In this document: positions 1 to 13,480 of the stretch, in pieces
How positions within the stretch are numbered: the stretch's first letter is position 1
Layout of the letters: each line of letters begins with the position of its first letter
NCBI GenBank assembly: GCA_003952965.2
Contig: RXIC02000120.1
Coordinates: forward strand, 62,001 to 126,000
Origin: Morella rubra
Lineage: Eukaryota > Streptophyta > Magnoliopsida > Fagales > Myricaceae
Direction: 5' to 3'
DNA: 64,000 bases
Position numbers and translations under genes: made by a program
Notes under the pieces: model-generated
What the model saw: the letters and a program-made list of their open reading frames with translations, nothing else
Database searches by the model: none
What the model was told of the DNA's origin: nothing

Positions 1-1245
1 CTTAATTTCCTTTTTCCGGATGAATGCAATTTTTGTTCAACCTGGTAACTATGAAGTACATCCTACATAGAAAAATTGCTGACTTGATATAGAAGCACTG
101 CTAATAGCAACGAGCTACACGTAGAGACAACTAAAACAACGATAGCTTTGGAACAATGTTCAGACTGCGTTACATCCTTATGTCAAGCTTTTTCAGAAGC
201 CTTTAAGTTTCCACAGATCACATACTAATAACTTTCTCGCCAGGAGCTTTTGTATTCTTTGGTCCCTTTACATCCAAGTAGTATAAACAGTAGCTGCCCA
301 AGCAAATTTGTGAAATCAGTGCTGTACTGCCTATTGACTGTTCGAGATACAGCTATATTCCTGTTTGTAAAATCACACTTGCAATAATGGTCCCTGGATT
401 CAGTTCTTCCATAGAAGACACAAGGAATCACCAATATAACCCCGTTGAAACAGACCGATCCCTTGGAGTTAGCTTGTGTTGTGTAGTAAGCCAAGCTATC
501 GCTCTGAACTTCAGAATAACTCAGCGAACCAAAGCAATCCAATCAATACACCTCCGGGACAGATCCTTTTATCCCATTCAAGAACCTATATGATGTTTCA
601 ATTTCTGAAGGATGTTTTTCTTGAAGATTAGATTTTTCTCCAGCCCTAACTGCTTCTTCGTTGCTTGACTGTCCAAAAACTCACACTTTTCCCTCAGAAC
701 TTGGCTACCTGTCATGCTGAACCTTTTCACCAGACATATATTATGAGCACCTTTAAGAAGTTTATGGTTTATGAAGTATAAAATGCTATATGGTTCCTGT
801 CAGTTGGAGTCGCATGTTCGTAAGTGTTATCAGTGTGATGAAGCCAGCATAGAGCTTTATCAAATGGCTTCAAAACGGAAGAGTTCATATCTTAAATTCA
901 GTAATTAAGTACAGGTCTGTTCTTCCCACCTCCAATGTTGATTAAAGTTGGTGAGAAAATAGTCGGCAGCAGTCAAAATGACCCAAAACCCGTGTTTGAA
1001 AGAACTTAAATGATACTGTAAGCTTCTGAGCATTGGTAATGCCACGTTTAAGCTGGTTCCTACGAAATACAATTCCATAAAATTGAAGAACTTGTAATCC
1101 TCATAGATGCGAAAATTGCATTATACTATGTTATTCTCTATATATATTAAGCTCAATTTAGCCTCTTTTAGAAGGGCGACATGTCAGGAAAGAGCTGAAT
1201 TTCAAAAGTAAAGAAGGGTGACATGTCTTTTCTGCAATTTAACAG
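1..1245. other. No gene recognised; probable intron or 5' flank of the kinase
   Basis: Short ORFs occur on both strands, but none has a family resemblance or a splice pattern I can defend. The stretch should hold the intron before the kinase exon at 1246, because the acceptor AACAG at 1241-1245 is well formed. Earlier kinase exons (ATP loop, HRD, DFG) are not visible and must lie left of the window or be missing. A short motif, gaagggYgacatgtc, occurs twice around 1172-1226. Confidence 0.5.
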
Positions 1246-1588
1246 GCCCTTCCAAGGCTATCTAACAGAGAAAAGGTAGTGAAAATGGTGGACCCAGCTC
1301 TACAAGGCCAGTATTCGAAAAAGGAACTAATTCAGGTCAGCTCGGATTTCTATTATCATAACCACCACTATTGATGCTGAAATTTCTAATAACTCCAGTT
1401 TCCTTGTAACTACATTGGCTTTTCAGATTGCAGCTATCGCAGCCATGTGCGTGCAACCAGAAGCAGATTATCGTCCTCTAATGACTGATATTGTGCAGTC
1501 ACTAATTCCTCTAGTCAAAAACCTCTATGCTGTTAGCTCTTCTGGTTCCTCTAGATTTCTGAATCAGACAGCCAGTCCCCGGTATTAG
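1246..1588 (+). CDS. Receptor-like cytoplasmic kinase, last two exons (partial)
   Basis: This is the C-terminal end of a Ser/Thr kinase domain of the plant RLK/Pelle superfamily (PTI1/CDL1/PBL-like cytoplasmic kinases). Exon 1246-1335 (30 codons) begins [12 protein letters not shown] and contains [15 protein letters not shown], the region before kinase subdomain XI. A GT donor follows at 1336. Exon 1427-1588 (acceptor TTTTCAG) encodes [19 protein letters not shown], with the conserved C-x-Q-x-E-x-x-x-R-P of subdomain XI. It then has a Ser-rich tail and a TAG stop at 1586. Both exons keep frame and splice sites, so this could be the end of a working gene that starts outside the window. A broken fragment is the alternative, because no upstream exon appears within 1.2 kb. 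The exact subfamily is uncertain. Confidence 0.8.
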
Positions 1589-4500
1589 TGACCATGTGAA
1601 GACAGTAAAATCAAGCATCCCAGTACTTAAACTCGAAGTAAGAAACCAGAATTCAATGTAGACCATCAAATGATTCCCTTATGTGAAATTAAAGAGTAAT
1701 TTTCTGCTAAACAGAATGGAAGTGCAATTTTCTTCTTTCAACCTACACAAAGAAGGTTTATGTGGTTTCAACCAAGGCCATAGCTGTCTCGCCTGAGTTA
1801 TTTTCTGTTTCTTCTGAGACCTCTTAGCACATTTTGTGGGACAGCAGCACTAGCAAAATCAATCGGGTTTAGTTCTCAAACAGCAGAGCAGAAAACAGAG
1901 TTTTGTTCCGGAAAACCTGAAATTTCAGGGTTCTACCTGTGAATGGGAGAGATCAATGAGAAATAGGAGGCAACATTAACATAATAGCACAAGATACGAA
2001 CACAAGTCAAACTTTTTTCTGGGTGTGTAGAGCACAAGTGATACTTGCAATCAGCACGTCAGTTTGCACTTCTTTTCTCGATAAATGAAAGAATCAATAC
2101 TTTTCGTAACATTCTTCGAAAGCGACTTCAAAACTGATTCTATTCATACGTCGATCCTTGGGAGGTCCCTTCAAACAGGGGGGGTGGGGGACATATTGTC
2201 AGAAGCAATCAAACTATGCTGCATTTGATGAACGCAAGGATCAAATGCAGATTATTGGGACCCAACCTTGGGGAATCAAATGGGCTACCATTTTACCATG
2301 TAAAAAGGACCAAAGGAAAAGCCAGTAGTTTTTTTTTTTTTTGCGCATAATAACGGAGAAATATATTAATCATATAGTTCAACTACAAATTACAATAAAC
2401 CAACAACAAAGTTAAATTGGCTATCTGTCGTTTCCCCATCGGATCAAATTCTGATCCAGAGAATCTTCTGAGAGTCATTCACTACTTTGTCATACGTTCT
2501 GTAACAACCTCTCGTGCGTTTCCTTCCCATCTTAGCTAAAGTTATCATCGTGATCGTACGATAGGAGAAAAACAATGTAATAATCAGAAGAGACAACTTA
2601 GGATGCTTATCATGATTGGAAGAGGGCGTTCTGGCTTGTCTATTTGTCTTGAAACAGCTGTAGCACTTGTGAATAACTATAGAGGGAATACTTGACCCAG
2701 AAGGCTCATACGAAAGAGACAAAGGGTTCCTAGCGGAGTAATTTGGACGTCCTAGATTGTTGTGGAATACATGTCAAGCCGCTATGGGATGTATACGGTT
2801 TGACAGCTAAAGATCAAAGCAATTACCTTAAAACAATCTTCGAGACAACTAACATTTAGAGGAGAACCTTAAACCCCTAAGCAACAGATGGACTGGCCTC
2901 AGTACTGGGATTCTGCAGCACAATTATGATTGCAGATTTGTGAAAGTTATGAAGGCCTTAGAGATTTTACTTCCGCTCTGAGGTGTCTCAGGGGAAGCTA
3001 TGAAGTTCTGAGAAAGGAAAATTCAATTTCTCCATCCTTCAAACATGTTCCAGGATGTCCAAATTGGTGGATTTTGGCACCCAATACAAACTATTGTACT
3101 AATGATCATATGTGATCAGTTGAAACAGAAAGGAATGAAGCGAAAATTGAAATGCAAAACACAACTCCTAGTTTTCCTTTCTTTTTCCTCTTAGCCCACG
3201 AGTCATAGAAGAACTCAACACCCACAATCTATACACTGGTTGAGCCACTTCTGGCTGTCTAACCAATTGTATAGAGAAAAATCTAACATGTGATTGGATT
3301 TGGAAACAAAAATCGTATACGACGAAAAGGACAAGACAAGGGGAATAAGAGGCTGAAACTCTCTCTACTTGAGCAGGACTATAGTGGTACCAATCTGAAG
3401 TCAGATGCCGGATGTTAGAGGAGGTCCATCGGTACTGTCTTTAAAATAGACTGAGCTATAGCCCGAGCCCAACTTTGCAAAGGGCCTTCTAGTAGGAAGT
3501 TGATTGGTAGAGAAATGGCCATGCATTTGTATTTTGTAACCTGGGTTAACTGCTTACCCAATAAGAAAAAATAAAAAAACCTGGGTTAATTATATACAAT
3601 GCACCCGCGATGTTTGGAGAGTTTGATACTTTATACTCTCTTATTTTATTTTTGAGACATTACACCTTTTAACTATTGATTTCAAACACTTTGCACCATT
3701 TATTAAAAATTTAGTTAATTTGGATAGAAAATGATTTTTTGTGTGCAAAATGACAATTTTATCCTCATATATATTTTTTTAATAGTGACCATTTTATAAA
3801 GGTAAAATCATAATTTTGAGGCCAAAAAATAATTTCCATATGAAAATTTTAATGAAAAGTGCAAAATGTCAAGAACCTCATAGTTCAATGGTGCAAAATA
3901 TATTTAACCCTTTTAACATTGTGCCATACTAAACCTTTTACGAATAAGCTCTAACACTGAATTAACCACTCAATTGTTAACTAACTTTTGGGATTGGTGG
4001 TGCCAAAAGAACTCTTTTACCCTTCATGAAGTGCCTCTAGGGTTCATCTCATTCTTTGAACTTGTAAAGTTTGAAAAATTACCTTAATTTTATCTTCACA
4101 ATATCTTGTAAGAAACCATCACTGACTGGGTTGCATATAATTTCAGAACAATTGAACCAAAAAATCCTTCGAAGTGGTAAAACCATTTCAAATCATTAAT
4201 TGAAATCTCCCTCTTGAAAGCTTCTAACACAAGCTGATGGCAAAACAATCTGTGACTAATAAATCTCTGCACTTTTAACATACCAACAAGACACCAATTT
4301 CATTGCCAAAAGTTAATAACAAAGATAACAACTATGTTCTAGGCTAACTATATATACATTTGGATTAAGTCTACTCTCAGATCTCCTATGTATTGCAGAA
4401 TCACCATGTGCACAAAACGAGAATCGCATACTCAGATTGGGTATAAAGTAGCTCATGAGAGGACCACGTTAACGTGCCTTGTTATTGTGTTTGTAGACTG

Positions 4501-4700
4501 TCCTTATCCGACTGTTTTTCCCAGGGCCAATGTTGATTAAGTCTACTGTCCAGCATTTTGCATCTCACCCATCCTTCATGCTTGCGGTTATGTTGCGTTC
4601 TGAAGATGTAAATCAACAAGGACCAACTCTATAAGAGAATTTCACGTTTAGCTTCTGATCCTCAGGAGCAAGTGTTTCTCCTCTTTTCTCCCCTAATGGA
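1589..4700. other. Intergenic: kinase 3' flank, a MITE, and ERCC1 3' flank
   Basis: No coding region is recognised. The left part should hold the kinase 3' UTR. Positions 3654-3902 hold a MITE-like repeat listed separately. The part after about 4320 is probably the ERCC1 3' UTR and flank, since ERCC1 ends at 4701 on the minus strand. ORFs at 2444-2722 and 4096-4281 (both minus) look random. Confidence 0.5.
3654..3902. mobile_element. MITE-like repeat, copy 1 (gtgcaaa/tttgcac family)
   Basis: The left part reads gagacattacacc, then aaacactttgcaccattta. The right part reads gtgcaaaatgtcaag, then caatggtgcaaaatat, which is the inverted form of the same words. Positions 19309-19507 hold a related sequence with the same order of words. 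The two copies and their terminal inverted symmetry suggest a small non-autonomous DNA element. No clear target duplication was found, so the ends are approximate. Confidence 0.4.
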
Positions 4701-7700
4701 CTAGGTGTTCTTTCTACCAACTTTATCAGCATACTTGGCAAACGCAACAGACAGGGCTGATTTAACTGTCAATTCAGGTTCCGTCTCATGTTTGCTAGCA
4801 TTTTCTGTGGCTTTGTTCTCCTCTTTTTCTTCAGTCACTGAATCTGGTTCAGCATTGCTCTGGACAGGAGTTTCTGGGACAGCAGAGCGGCTGGAAACCA
4901 CGCGCTTGAATGGCTCACGAAAAGTGTCATGCAAGCGTTTTACCTAATGAACACAGAGGATTCATTCTGTTTAAAGTCATCAATTGCTTCCTCCCAAGGT
5001 ATTCAAATTAACCATAGGCACAGGAACAAAATCAACTGAAGTACGTCGCACAAGAAATTAAACCCCATAATTTGACTTGGCTCACGATGGATGCTTGAAA
5101 GTACCTTGCGTTCTCCTATTCCAGGGCATCGAGCTAGATCCTCCATGGATGCGTCCATGATATGAGAAAGGGCCTGCAGGGCCATAACAACAAGATCCAG
5201 ATTAACAAGCGCAAATCACATGCACGCACACACAGCAAAAAGAAAACTGTGAGTGAAAAGATCTAGGTGAGAAGCTGCTGTCATACCCCGAACGTAGTAC
5301 CAAGGGTGACAACATCGGTCTTGTTAACATGTCTAACCGTTGTTAGAGCATGATTTAGCTACAGTTTAAGAAATGGTGTCAGTTCTTTATATTCAGTGTG
5401 ATGAACTCAGCAAATAAAGCTCACATTTTAAGCAAATGCAAGAACCAAAATGGATTTTGTGATAAGCATTAATTTTGGTACAAGAGCTAAGACCGGGAAA
5501 TATCGATACCCTTGATAGATAGTCTGTATCCATCTGGCCTTGAATAATGTCGGCAGGCTTGTTTTCATATACTTTTATTGTCTCCAAGTAGCGACCACAT
5601 TCCTCCAAGCTAAATAGAAGAACAGCACAAAGGGAAGGTTATCAAGAACACAAATAGAACCCATTCGCCTACTGAGAAGCAGATTCATTAAGTGCTAAGA
5701 CCCCCCTATTACCAATAGAACTCAGACCCAGGCTCCAATTCAAAGTAAAAGATAGCATACCTCCAAGCACATAGTAGGGTACAATCATGAAGTAGAGCTG
5801 TCTTAGTAACTTCAAGTAAAGGCTTGACTACATCTTCCTGAAAAAAAAAAAAAATCCTTTATTCCAGACAGAATAAACTCCTATATTCATACATTCACAT
5901 GGATCATTCAAAAACGTATATGGGAAAACACTCTACAGAAGACACTAAAGCGAGATGGCTTACCACATCAACATGACATAGGACGACGCGAAGCTTGAAA
6001 TTCTTTTGGAGTTCTCTGATACGGAAATATAAGTAGTCCGGGTGCAACAGATGATATCGAAGACTGCATCAAATGCTAAGCTTAATCTGGTTGACAGACA
6101 AGAGGGGATTTGCTAGCCATATAATTCAGCAATTAGAAAAGTCTATCAAAAAGCCAGACAAAATGTTTTTGGGGACTAAGGTGCTAAAAAGACCAATCCT
6201 GGTCCTACGAGGTACTAATACAGATATGAACCAGGATGGTACTTCACACCAATGAGGCATCCGTTTGGATGAGGCAATACACAAAGTTTCCCCAACAATC
6301 AAGGCAAGTATTAGTATAGTCTAATTTTGGCCACTTCATCACCTTGCGTGTGGCAAAATGAAAAGTAAGACAGAAGCTGCAAAAGTTACAGACCTCAGAT
6401 AGAGAGCACACGAGCTTTGACCGAGCAAGTAGTCACAAGCAATATCGGCAAAAGCCCACCTCACATTCCTGATATGTCTGAGCAAGGGGTTGCCTTTCTG
6501 CATGAGGAGAAAGGAAATTTACTTTGAGGCTAATATGGATTAAAGACACTGAGTGAGTGCTACTCAGCAGTTCAACTGAGCACAAATCCTAACTCCTAAC
6601 TCAATTTTCTTTTGGTGTAGAAAGAATTAATATGTCAAAATATGCAAATACACAATGCAGATCTAAAATCCCTATGTCAAAATCTAAAGACAAGCCCAAA
6701 CTAGAGGTATCAATATTCTGTAAGCTAGATTACATGGCCTTGAAGAAAGCTTTTACAAAGATGCCAAACTGTCGGCTAAGCAACAACATACCCCTCGCCT
6801 TCCCTCTCTTTGAGTGTTTTTTTTTTCTGCCCTAATTCTTGACGCTTTGTTGCATGACTCAAACTTGCTCCAACAGTTCTTCCCACCCTTAGCTACTGTA
6901 TTCATTAATGTTTTGCCTGACCCTATTATGTTGAGGTTAAGAAAATAGATTATAAACTTCAACATATGAACATTGGTAAAAGTTATTTCTCCAACCCAGC
7001 TGCTTAGGCCAAATCCACCTCTGAAATGTCAGAAATAAGAAAATACACTCATCAATGCAGTCTTACCCTAAAACAGCCACTGTTTGTTGCCATGCTATGT
7101 TTTCTACTTAGTAGTCTGAACTATCAACATGACCACGTACAATCTTCTTCTTACCAGTTTGCATTTCTAGTTACTAGTATCATTATGGGCCAAACTACTG
7201 GGATGTTAATATGTTAGCAGATGACTTGCAAATCTAAAAGTTCTCTAGAAAAAAAAATGCCAAAATTTATTGCATGTATTATTTTAGATACAAACTCGTT
7301 ATCTTCAACAACTCCATTTAACACATCTACCATTACCAACAGTTTCAGATGAATACATACGTGTGCAATGGAAGATGTGAGCTCAGAAATGCCTACACTC
7401 CACACAACCAACAGACGCTATAATAATAACATTATATCATATAGCCCAATTTACGAACATCCATTCCAATAAACAATTAATACAACAATGTGAACATTTG
7501 ATCTCAATGTAATGCTACAGTATGCCCGCTATAGACACTCTTACCTGTCTGTGGCTCACAAGAATTGCATTACGACTTTGAGTGTTAAGTGGTGTTGACA
7601 ATGTTGATGGAGTGGCAAGAGCAGCAGCAGTAGCAGAAGCCGATGGCGAAGAAGAAGGTGCATCTGATTGGCTAGTTTGCCTAAGACGAAGAACAGAGAA

Positions 7701-8863
7701 GTAGAGCATCTAGATTAGGAACACAAACTGCCTCACCAGTCACCACAGACCCCATCGGTGGCTAGGAAGGGGGAAAAAAAATGTAGAAAGAAGCAAGTTT
7801 ATGAGCCTTATAGCTATAGTCATTATTCCTTCCCAGAAGTGAAACCTCAACCTACTTATTCCAACAACCCATCCAAAAGAATCAGTGCTAAATGGTGGTA
7901 TAGCTTCATCTTGTAAGCTCCCACCTTTGTCAGTACAATGCCATAAAAACAATAATTTCTCAAACAGAAACTAATATCCCCCCAAGTGTGAACTCTAACG
8001 CTTCCTCTGCTCCCTAAGAAAAGTGCAAACGATGATTTAAAATTAGAAAGTAAACACTTTTCCTTTTCTCTTATCGAGAAAACAATAGCCTATATTCACC
8101 TTAGTCAAACACAGCCAAAAATACACAATTTGCTCAAAATGTTTCCTTTACTATAAACAAAAGCAAATAGAATCCCGAAGCCACTAAATTTTCGTTTTCA
8201 GCTATTTTCCCTCCATTCTCAAATCAACCAAAATAAAAATGATAACAACAAAGCCTTAAGCTGAAGTCAGTTTCCACAGAGCGAACAATAACCAAATGGA
8301 GCCTTAAGCTAAACTCTAGAACCACAAACTTTCTCAGAAATTTAAACCTAAAATTGCTCGACGTAGATAGCAACAGATTACTCGGTACTCCCACAAGAAT
8401 TGAGAGAAAAATCGAAAAAGCAAAATGGGTGAATTACGGCTAAACAGGGCCACCATAAAAAAATCTCTAAAAATCAATGTAAACCTAATATATTAACCAA
8501 ACAGCAAAATAACCAGAATACAATAAGTGCCAAAAAAAAAAAAAAAAGGTCAAAAAGAAGATAGACACGTTGGATTGAAGAAAAGCAAATGCGGTACCTC
8601 GAAATAGTGCCGTCGGATGCCTGTACGGGCTGAGAAGAGGAAGAGGAGGTGTTGGAGAGCGGGGGAGGAGGGGTGTAGAACTCCGACGACTTAATGAAGG
8701 AGAAAGCTTGAGAGAAGGACTGGGAGGGATTGAAGAGAGAGGGAGGGGTTGACTTAGACTGTGAACTCTCAATGACTTCCTGATAGGACGGTATCTTTAT
8801 CACTATGGAGCTTTTCCTCCGTCGGTTTGGCTGAGAGTTTTGCTGCTCCTCCTCTTCCTCCAT
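4701..8863 (-). CDS. ERCC1: DNA excision repair protein ERCC1 (RAD10 homologue), complete, 9 exons
   Basis: ERCC1 is the non-catalytic partner of the XPF/RAD1 endonuclease, which cuts 5' of lesions in nucleotide excision repair and trims recombination flaps in the nucleus. Exons in gene order, all minus strand: 8863-8598, 7680-7545, 6497-6394, 6063-5964, 5837-5761, 5609-5510, 5358-5287, 5173-5105, 4943-4701. Every junction has GT/AG and every phase agrees, giving 388 codons. Residues 1-134 are a Ser/Pro-rich N-terminus with [12 protein letters not shown]. Residues 135-262 are the nuclease-like central domain ([17 protein letters not shown], then [20 protein letters not shown]), which in this family lacks the catalytic ERK motif. 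Residues 262-325 are the tandem helix-hairpin-helix ([12 protein letters not shown]). A plant-type acidic tail follows. An in-frame upstream ATG at 8929 would add 22 residues; the ATG at 8863 (MEEEEEQQ) is my choice. Confidence 0.93.
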
Positions 8864-9397
8864 TTTTCTTCTCCCCTTCGATTGTCGCAGTGGAAAAGCG
8901 CCTTCCGTGTGAGGGACAGGACTTTTCACGCAGATTTGGGCCCGGGCCTGGCAATGGGATTATCTGGCCTATTACATCGGAATTCTCCAAATTCTTTATC
9001 CACTGGATCACTGTCGTTTTGTTCTTGCTCTCTTGGCGGTCCAGGCGAATTGGGCAGGGTTGTCCATTTTAGATGGTTCATAGTGAGGATAAATATAAGT
9101 GCATCTTATGTAAGCCCTAAAACCTGTAGGTGTTTTAATATTAGAAAATTTTCACTTCTAATTCTTTAACGATCACTCAAATGTTCTTGCTAATCCCAAC
9201 CATAAATTTCATCTCATTTAGCTCTCAAACTACAAATATGCATAGTGTAGCTCAACCCCCTTTTAAGATCTACAATTAATGAACTTTAGTTCGAAGGTTC
9301 CATGTGACGAAATTAATAATTTGAAGGCTTGAAATGACATTTGACCCATAATTTAGAGACCCAAAGTGATGTTTTCCATATTTTGTTACTTGTTGTT

Positions 9398-9734
9398 TCT
9401 CTTTATCCATCCAATTTGGATAGATAATTGGAGACCACCATTCTTGTTGTTTCTCTTTAAGAACAAATATAAAATCCGTCTGTGATTTGCACAAAAATAA
9501 AAAATAAAAATTTATAAATTTTAAAACCCATGAAATTAATTAGTCATTGAGATTTAAAATCAATTAAGGCTTTCGTTCCTCTACGACCCTTCAAATGTGA
9601 AGAATTTTAAACGTTAATGTCTAATTTGATAATTTTTAAAGCTTAAAGATTTATTTAATTTTTACACAAACCACATAAGGAACTTTGTATTTATCTCTTC
9701 TCTTTATCCATTCAATTTGGATAGATAACTGGAG
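9398..9734. repeat. Pair of 36-bp direct repeats 301 bp apart
   Basis: Copies at 9398-9433 and 9699-9734 share tctctttatccaYtcaattt and continue through ggatagataaYtggag, with two mismatches (9398 copy ccatcc, 9699 copy ccattc). Each contains the near-palindrome atccaatttggat. The spacing suggests a local duplication or the remains of a small element. No coding content lies between them. Confidence 0.6.
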
Positions 9735-12515
9735 GGCATCCTTGACATACTCCAGCAAGTACTAGAAGAGTGTTTCCAAACGACAGAATTGTAATGAATT
9801 TGAGAGAGTTTAGTAGGTGGGAAGTAATATAATTTTGTGGGGATGAGACACGAGGAGCAGCAATTCTTGACCTGGTCACGCAGAGGTCATTGCGACTCCC
9901 TATTGGCTAGGTTTGGTTGGTTAGAAGGCGTCAATTTGGATCTGTACTCTGCAGATAGACCTCTTTCACCATAGTTGTCAAAGGAAGGACATGACAAGCG
10001 TATTAACATTTAATAACCAAGAGGGGGAGGGGGATCCAACGTTGTCCTCGAGTTTGATCCAGTACTTTGTGCTATCCAATATTTGGTTGAATTATTGAAG
10101 ACTAAAGGATTAGAGTCATTGGCACCACAACGGATGTTCTGAATTCTTCAAGGTTTGCGTCATTATTCATTAAGTTGCACAAAAGAGAAGTGAGTAAATG
10201 TTCATTCGGGTCAATGTCAGCTGCCAAAACCCCATGTCATTTTCTCTTTTTTATAGCATATAGAAAATTTTCTCTAATGGATCAAGATCCTATGCATACC
10301 TCCCGTCATACTTGTTCAAGCACGGATCAAGATCTTCTATAATTTTTTGCTCGAATTATATTTATATAATTCAAAAAATATAGACACAATATGTGAACAT
10401 TATGTCATTTAATGATACCCATATATGTCCATATAAAATTTCAAGCAATATGAGCTATATAATGAAGTTCACATGTTGTGTCTATTTCTCTCTGAATTTT
10501 ACCCTGTAATTTCAGTTCTCAATCCATTCAAGCACAACAACACATTATAGTATTCTAGAGATCTGAGAAATATTTATATTTTTTTATAATAATTAATAAT
10601 TTTTTTGATATATACTGTTTTGAGTGTTTGTGAGAATAGTGGGGTCTATGACCAATCTAACGACACAGGGGTGGACGATAATAATCTAAGAAGTAAACAA
10701 AATGAAAAAGGCCAAAATGAAAAGTGGAAAGGCGGACTTCAACGAGTTTGGAATATGCAAAATTTCAGAATAGGCAACGCCAGAACTGCTACACAGAGAA
10801 GAATCAGAAGTTGGTCTGAGAATTTGGCATTGGCCCATTGCCGATAGGTTGGTGTGCTTTAGTTGGGGTTTGGTATTCCACGCTCATTCGCAAATTGCAA
10901 CCAATTTGCTACATTCTGTTACGTCTACTTTAGTGAATAGTTTCGACCAATAAATGCCAAAATGTCTAGTTCCTCTCACAACCGACTTTTGGCAGCTAAG
11001 ATTAACAAGTTGGAGCACTAATAGCACGTGAGAAGTAGTTGGAGTAAAAGAATGGCTGTAGCGTCACTTTCCTCGCCAAACTATAACATAAATCAAGCAG
11101 CACTGCAAGACACGCTGAATTTATTTTAGCTGCTAAGGACCCATTAGCATTTATTACGAGCCATGGGGGTGAGTCTGTATGTGCCTATCGTAATCAGATC
11201 TTTATAATTTTTTGTCTGAATCATATAGCGTAAAATATGGATTATACAGTCTTTCTCTTTTCAAATTATATAATACAATAAAGTAAAGAACGATTGTAGT
11301 ATTAACAAGACCAAAGAGCGTAGATTACTGATTACCTTTTTTTTTTTTTTATTCCTACTTTGCTGTATTATATGTGCAGAATCTGATACAATTGCCAAGA
11401 ATTCTGAAGCTAAGTGCCATCTGGAATTCTGGATAACACTAAAAATTGAGGACAGCTACGAAGCAGCAAAATATTCCCAGCCAGCCAGTGTACGGTAGAG
11501 AAGTAAAGAGATTGTATTTGATTCGACTCCAACTTTCAAAGTTCACATGCGAGAACGTAATCGCCAAGCAATTCCTTTTCGATAGCATATTCAAAAGCAC
11601 CACAACAGGACACGATTTCCTTTGTCGGCCTAAACTTATTTTAATCTCGAAACAAACAACAGAGAAATGAGACATTAATTGCCTAACCTTATAAAAAATT
11701 CCTGCTTCCATGAAAATGTCAAACAATAAGAGCACTGGCAAGGTGACTATATTCTTATGCAAACAATCAAAAGAGGCGCGCTAATAGCTTTTTCCTCGAA
11801 TTGTATGTGTGTGGGTGTTTCGTACCACTTTCTGTCGTTTCTTCATGGCTGGCTCTGAACAAAATTTTAACAATAACAACTTGTCTGCTCAACGCTCGAA
11901 GAGTCAAGAAAAAACTTGTGTTCACCCTTTGATACATACTGAACAGGCAAAATTTCAGATTGCATTAGTACTCGTTTTGTACTGTATAATTCGAATAAAA
12001 AATTAAAAAATATCTTTATCTATATTCATAAATTGTGAGTTTAATGTTAGAATTAAGTATAATTCGATTTTGAATTGGAGTTTTTAAATAGATTTATGAA
12101 GAATTGCTAATAGCTTAAATGTTTAGAATATTCAGTGATTAAGCAATTAATAACTAATGCAATTTGACCAATAGTTTAAAATTTGCGATACTCGCTTGTT
12201 TAGGAGAAGTAATTGGCCATCAAACGGGATTTTTGTCGACCCGTTGCTTTTATCAAGACGGTCAAATTTACACGTGCTTGTGTTTTTTCCGAACATCGAA
12301 AACACCGTCGAGAAGTTGCGAAAACAAGGAGAAAAGGATGGCGCAACGGGCCAGCTAGTTTTAAGGGGGGCGAACTAATAAAGCAGAGGTCGCGTGCCAA
12401 ATGGGGCTTCTAGGGACAGGACAACCTATTTCGCTGCTACAGGCTCCGCCTACAATTCTGCCGACACCCTACATTTCGGACCAAACAGATTGGGGAAGCT
12501 ATTCACGATTCATAC

Positions 12516-12533
12516 CTCTCTCTCTCTCTCTCT
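12516..12533. repeat. (TC)n microsatellite
   Basis: A short uninterrupted run of TC dinucleotides lies in intergenic DNA. Confidence 0.85.
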
Positions 12534-13029
12534 ATTTTAAGTCCTTAATTCGTCGTGGGCACCCTTATCTTCAAAAAATGAATGAATAAATGAGGAGTGC
12601 GTGGGTGCCGTTAGTGCAATTTTTATAATCTCTTGATATGGCTTTATCCTCACCGTTCATTTCAAACAATGGTTCAGATTTCAGAATTTTATTTCGGGGA
12701 TAGCTTTCCAAACCACATCTAACAAGACGCTCATGGTTAGGTCGAAAACAATCCAAGAAGCCACGTGTACTTCATCTATTAGGGTTCGTATGTATGACGA
12801 CATTAACGGCAATTGATCCCCCATTCGGACAGAATTCAAAATCCCAATGCTTTTGAGAGAGTCAGAGAAGGAAGCTTCCAGTGTCACTCCGCCAGCATTA
12901 AGCCATCAAAGTCAGAGCTGGTGATGCTTTCAGGATGGGATAACTGAAGCAATTTCACGAATAAATGGTAGCTTCTATGAAGCCAGTACATAAAGGATTT
13001 TGCCATTGCGGTCATAATTGGAATGTCAA

Positions 13030-13480
13030 AATGCAGATTTGTCATTTCAAAGTAATTATTTATAAGCGGATAAATTTTTTTTTCTTAATTTTATAGTTAA
13101 AATTTAACAGTTCAATTCAAAAAAAATAAGCATAACATATAAATGTAAACATAAGAGGTGTTCTTTTTGTAAAAAATTTTAAATTATGAATATTTATGTA
13201 AATTATAATTTTATAAATTTTGTGTAAATGTTAGCAAAAAATTTTAAAAATATTTAATTTTTATTAAAATTTATAAAAAAATATAAAGAGATAATTTAAT
13301 GTAATTTATTTAATAAAAAAATATTAAAATTAATGAAAAAGTAAAAAAAAAAATTTATTATAATTTTTTTAAAAAATATTATAATTTATGTAAAAAATTA
13401 TTAAAAATTATTAATATTTATGTATACAGATTTAAAATTTTAGATGTTAATTTTATAAATATATTTACCTCTTATAATAA
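13030..13480. repeat. Extremely AT-rich low-complexity block
   Basis: The block is dominated by short words such as aaaatttta, tttataa and ttaaaaa, with almost no G or C for several hundred bases. No ORF, tandem unit or terminal repeat was recognised. It may be an AT-rich spacer or matrix-attachment-like DNA; the sequence does not decide. Confidence 0.6.

Noticed and set aside
225..593. Overlapping ORFs on both strands (105 and 68 codons)
   Set aside because: No family words, no codon or splice support, and they overlap each other; they look like chance ORFs in an intron or flank.
8474..9169. Several long ORFs around ERCC1 exon 1
   Set aside because: They are other-frame shadows of exon 1 and its CT-rich leader. 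Only the frame with [12 protein letters not shown] joins correctly to exon 2.
10605..10847. 80-codon ORF
   Set aside because: Polar composition but no recognisable domain, no plausible neighbours, and isolated in AT-rich DNA.
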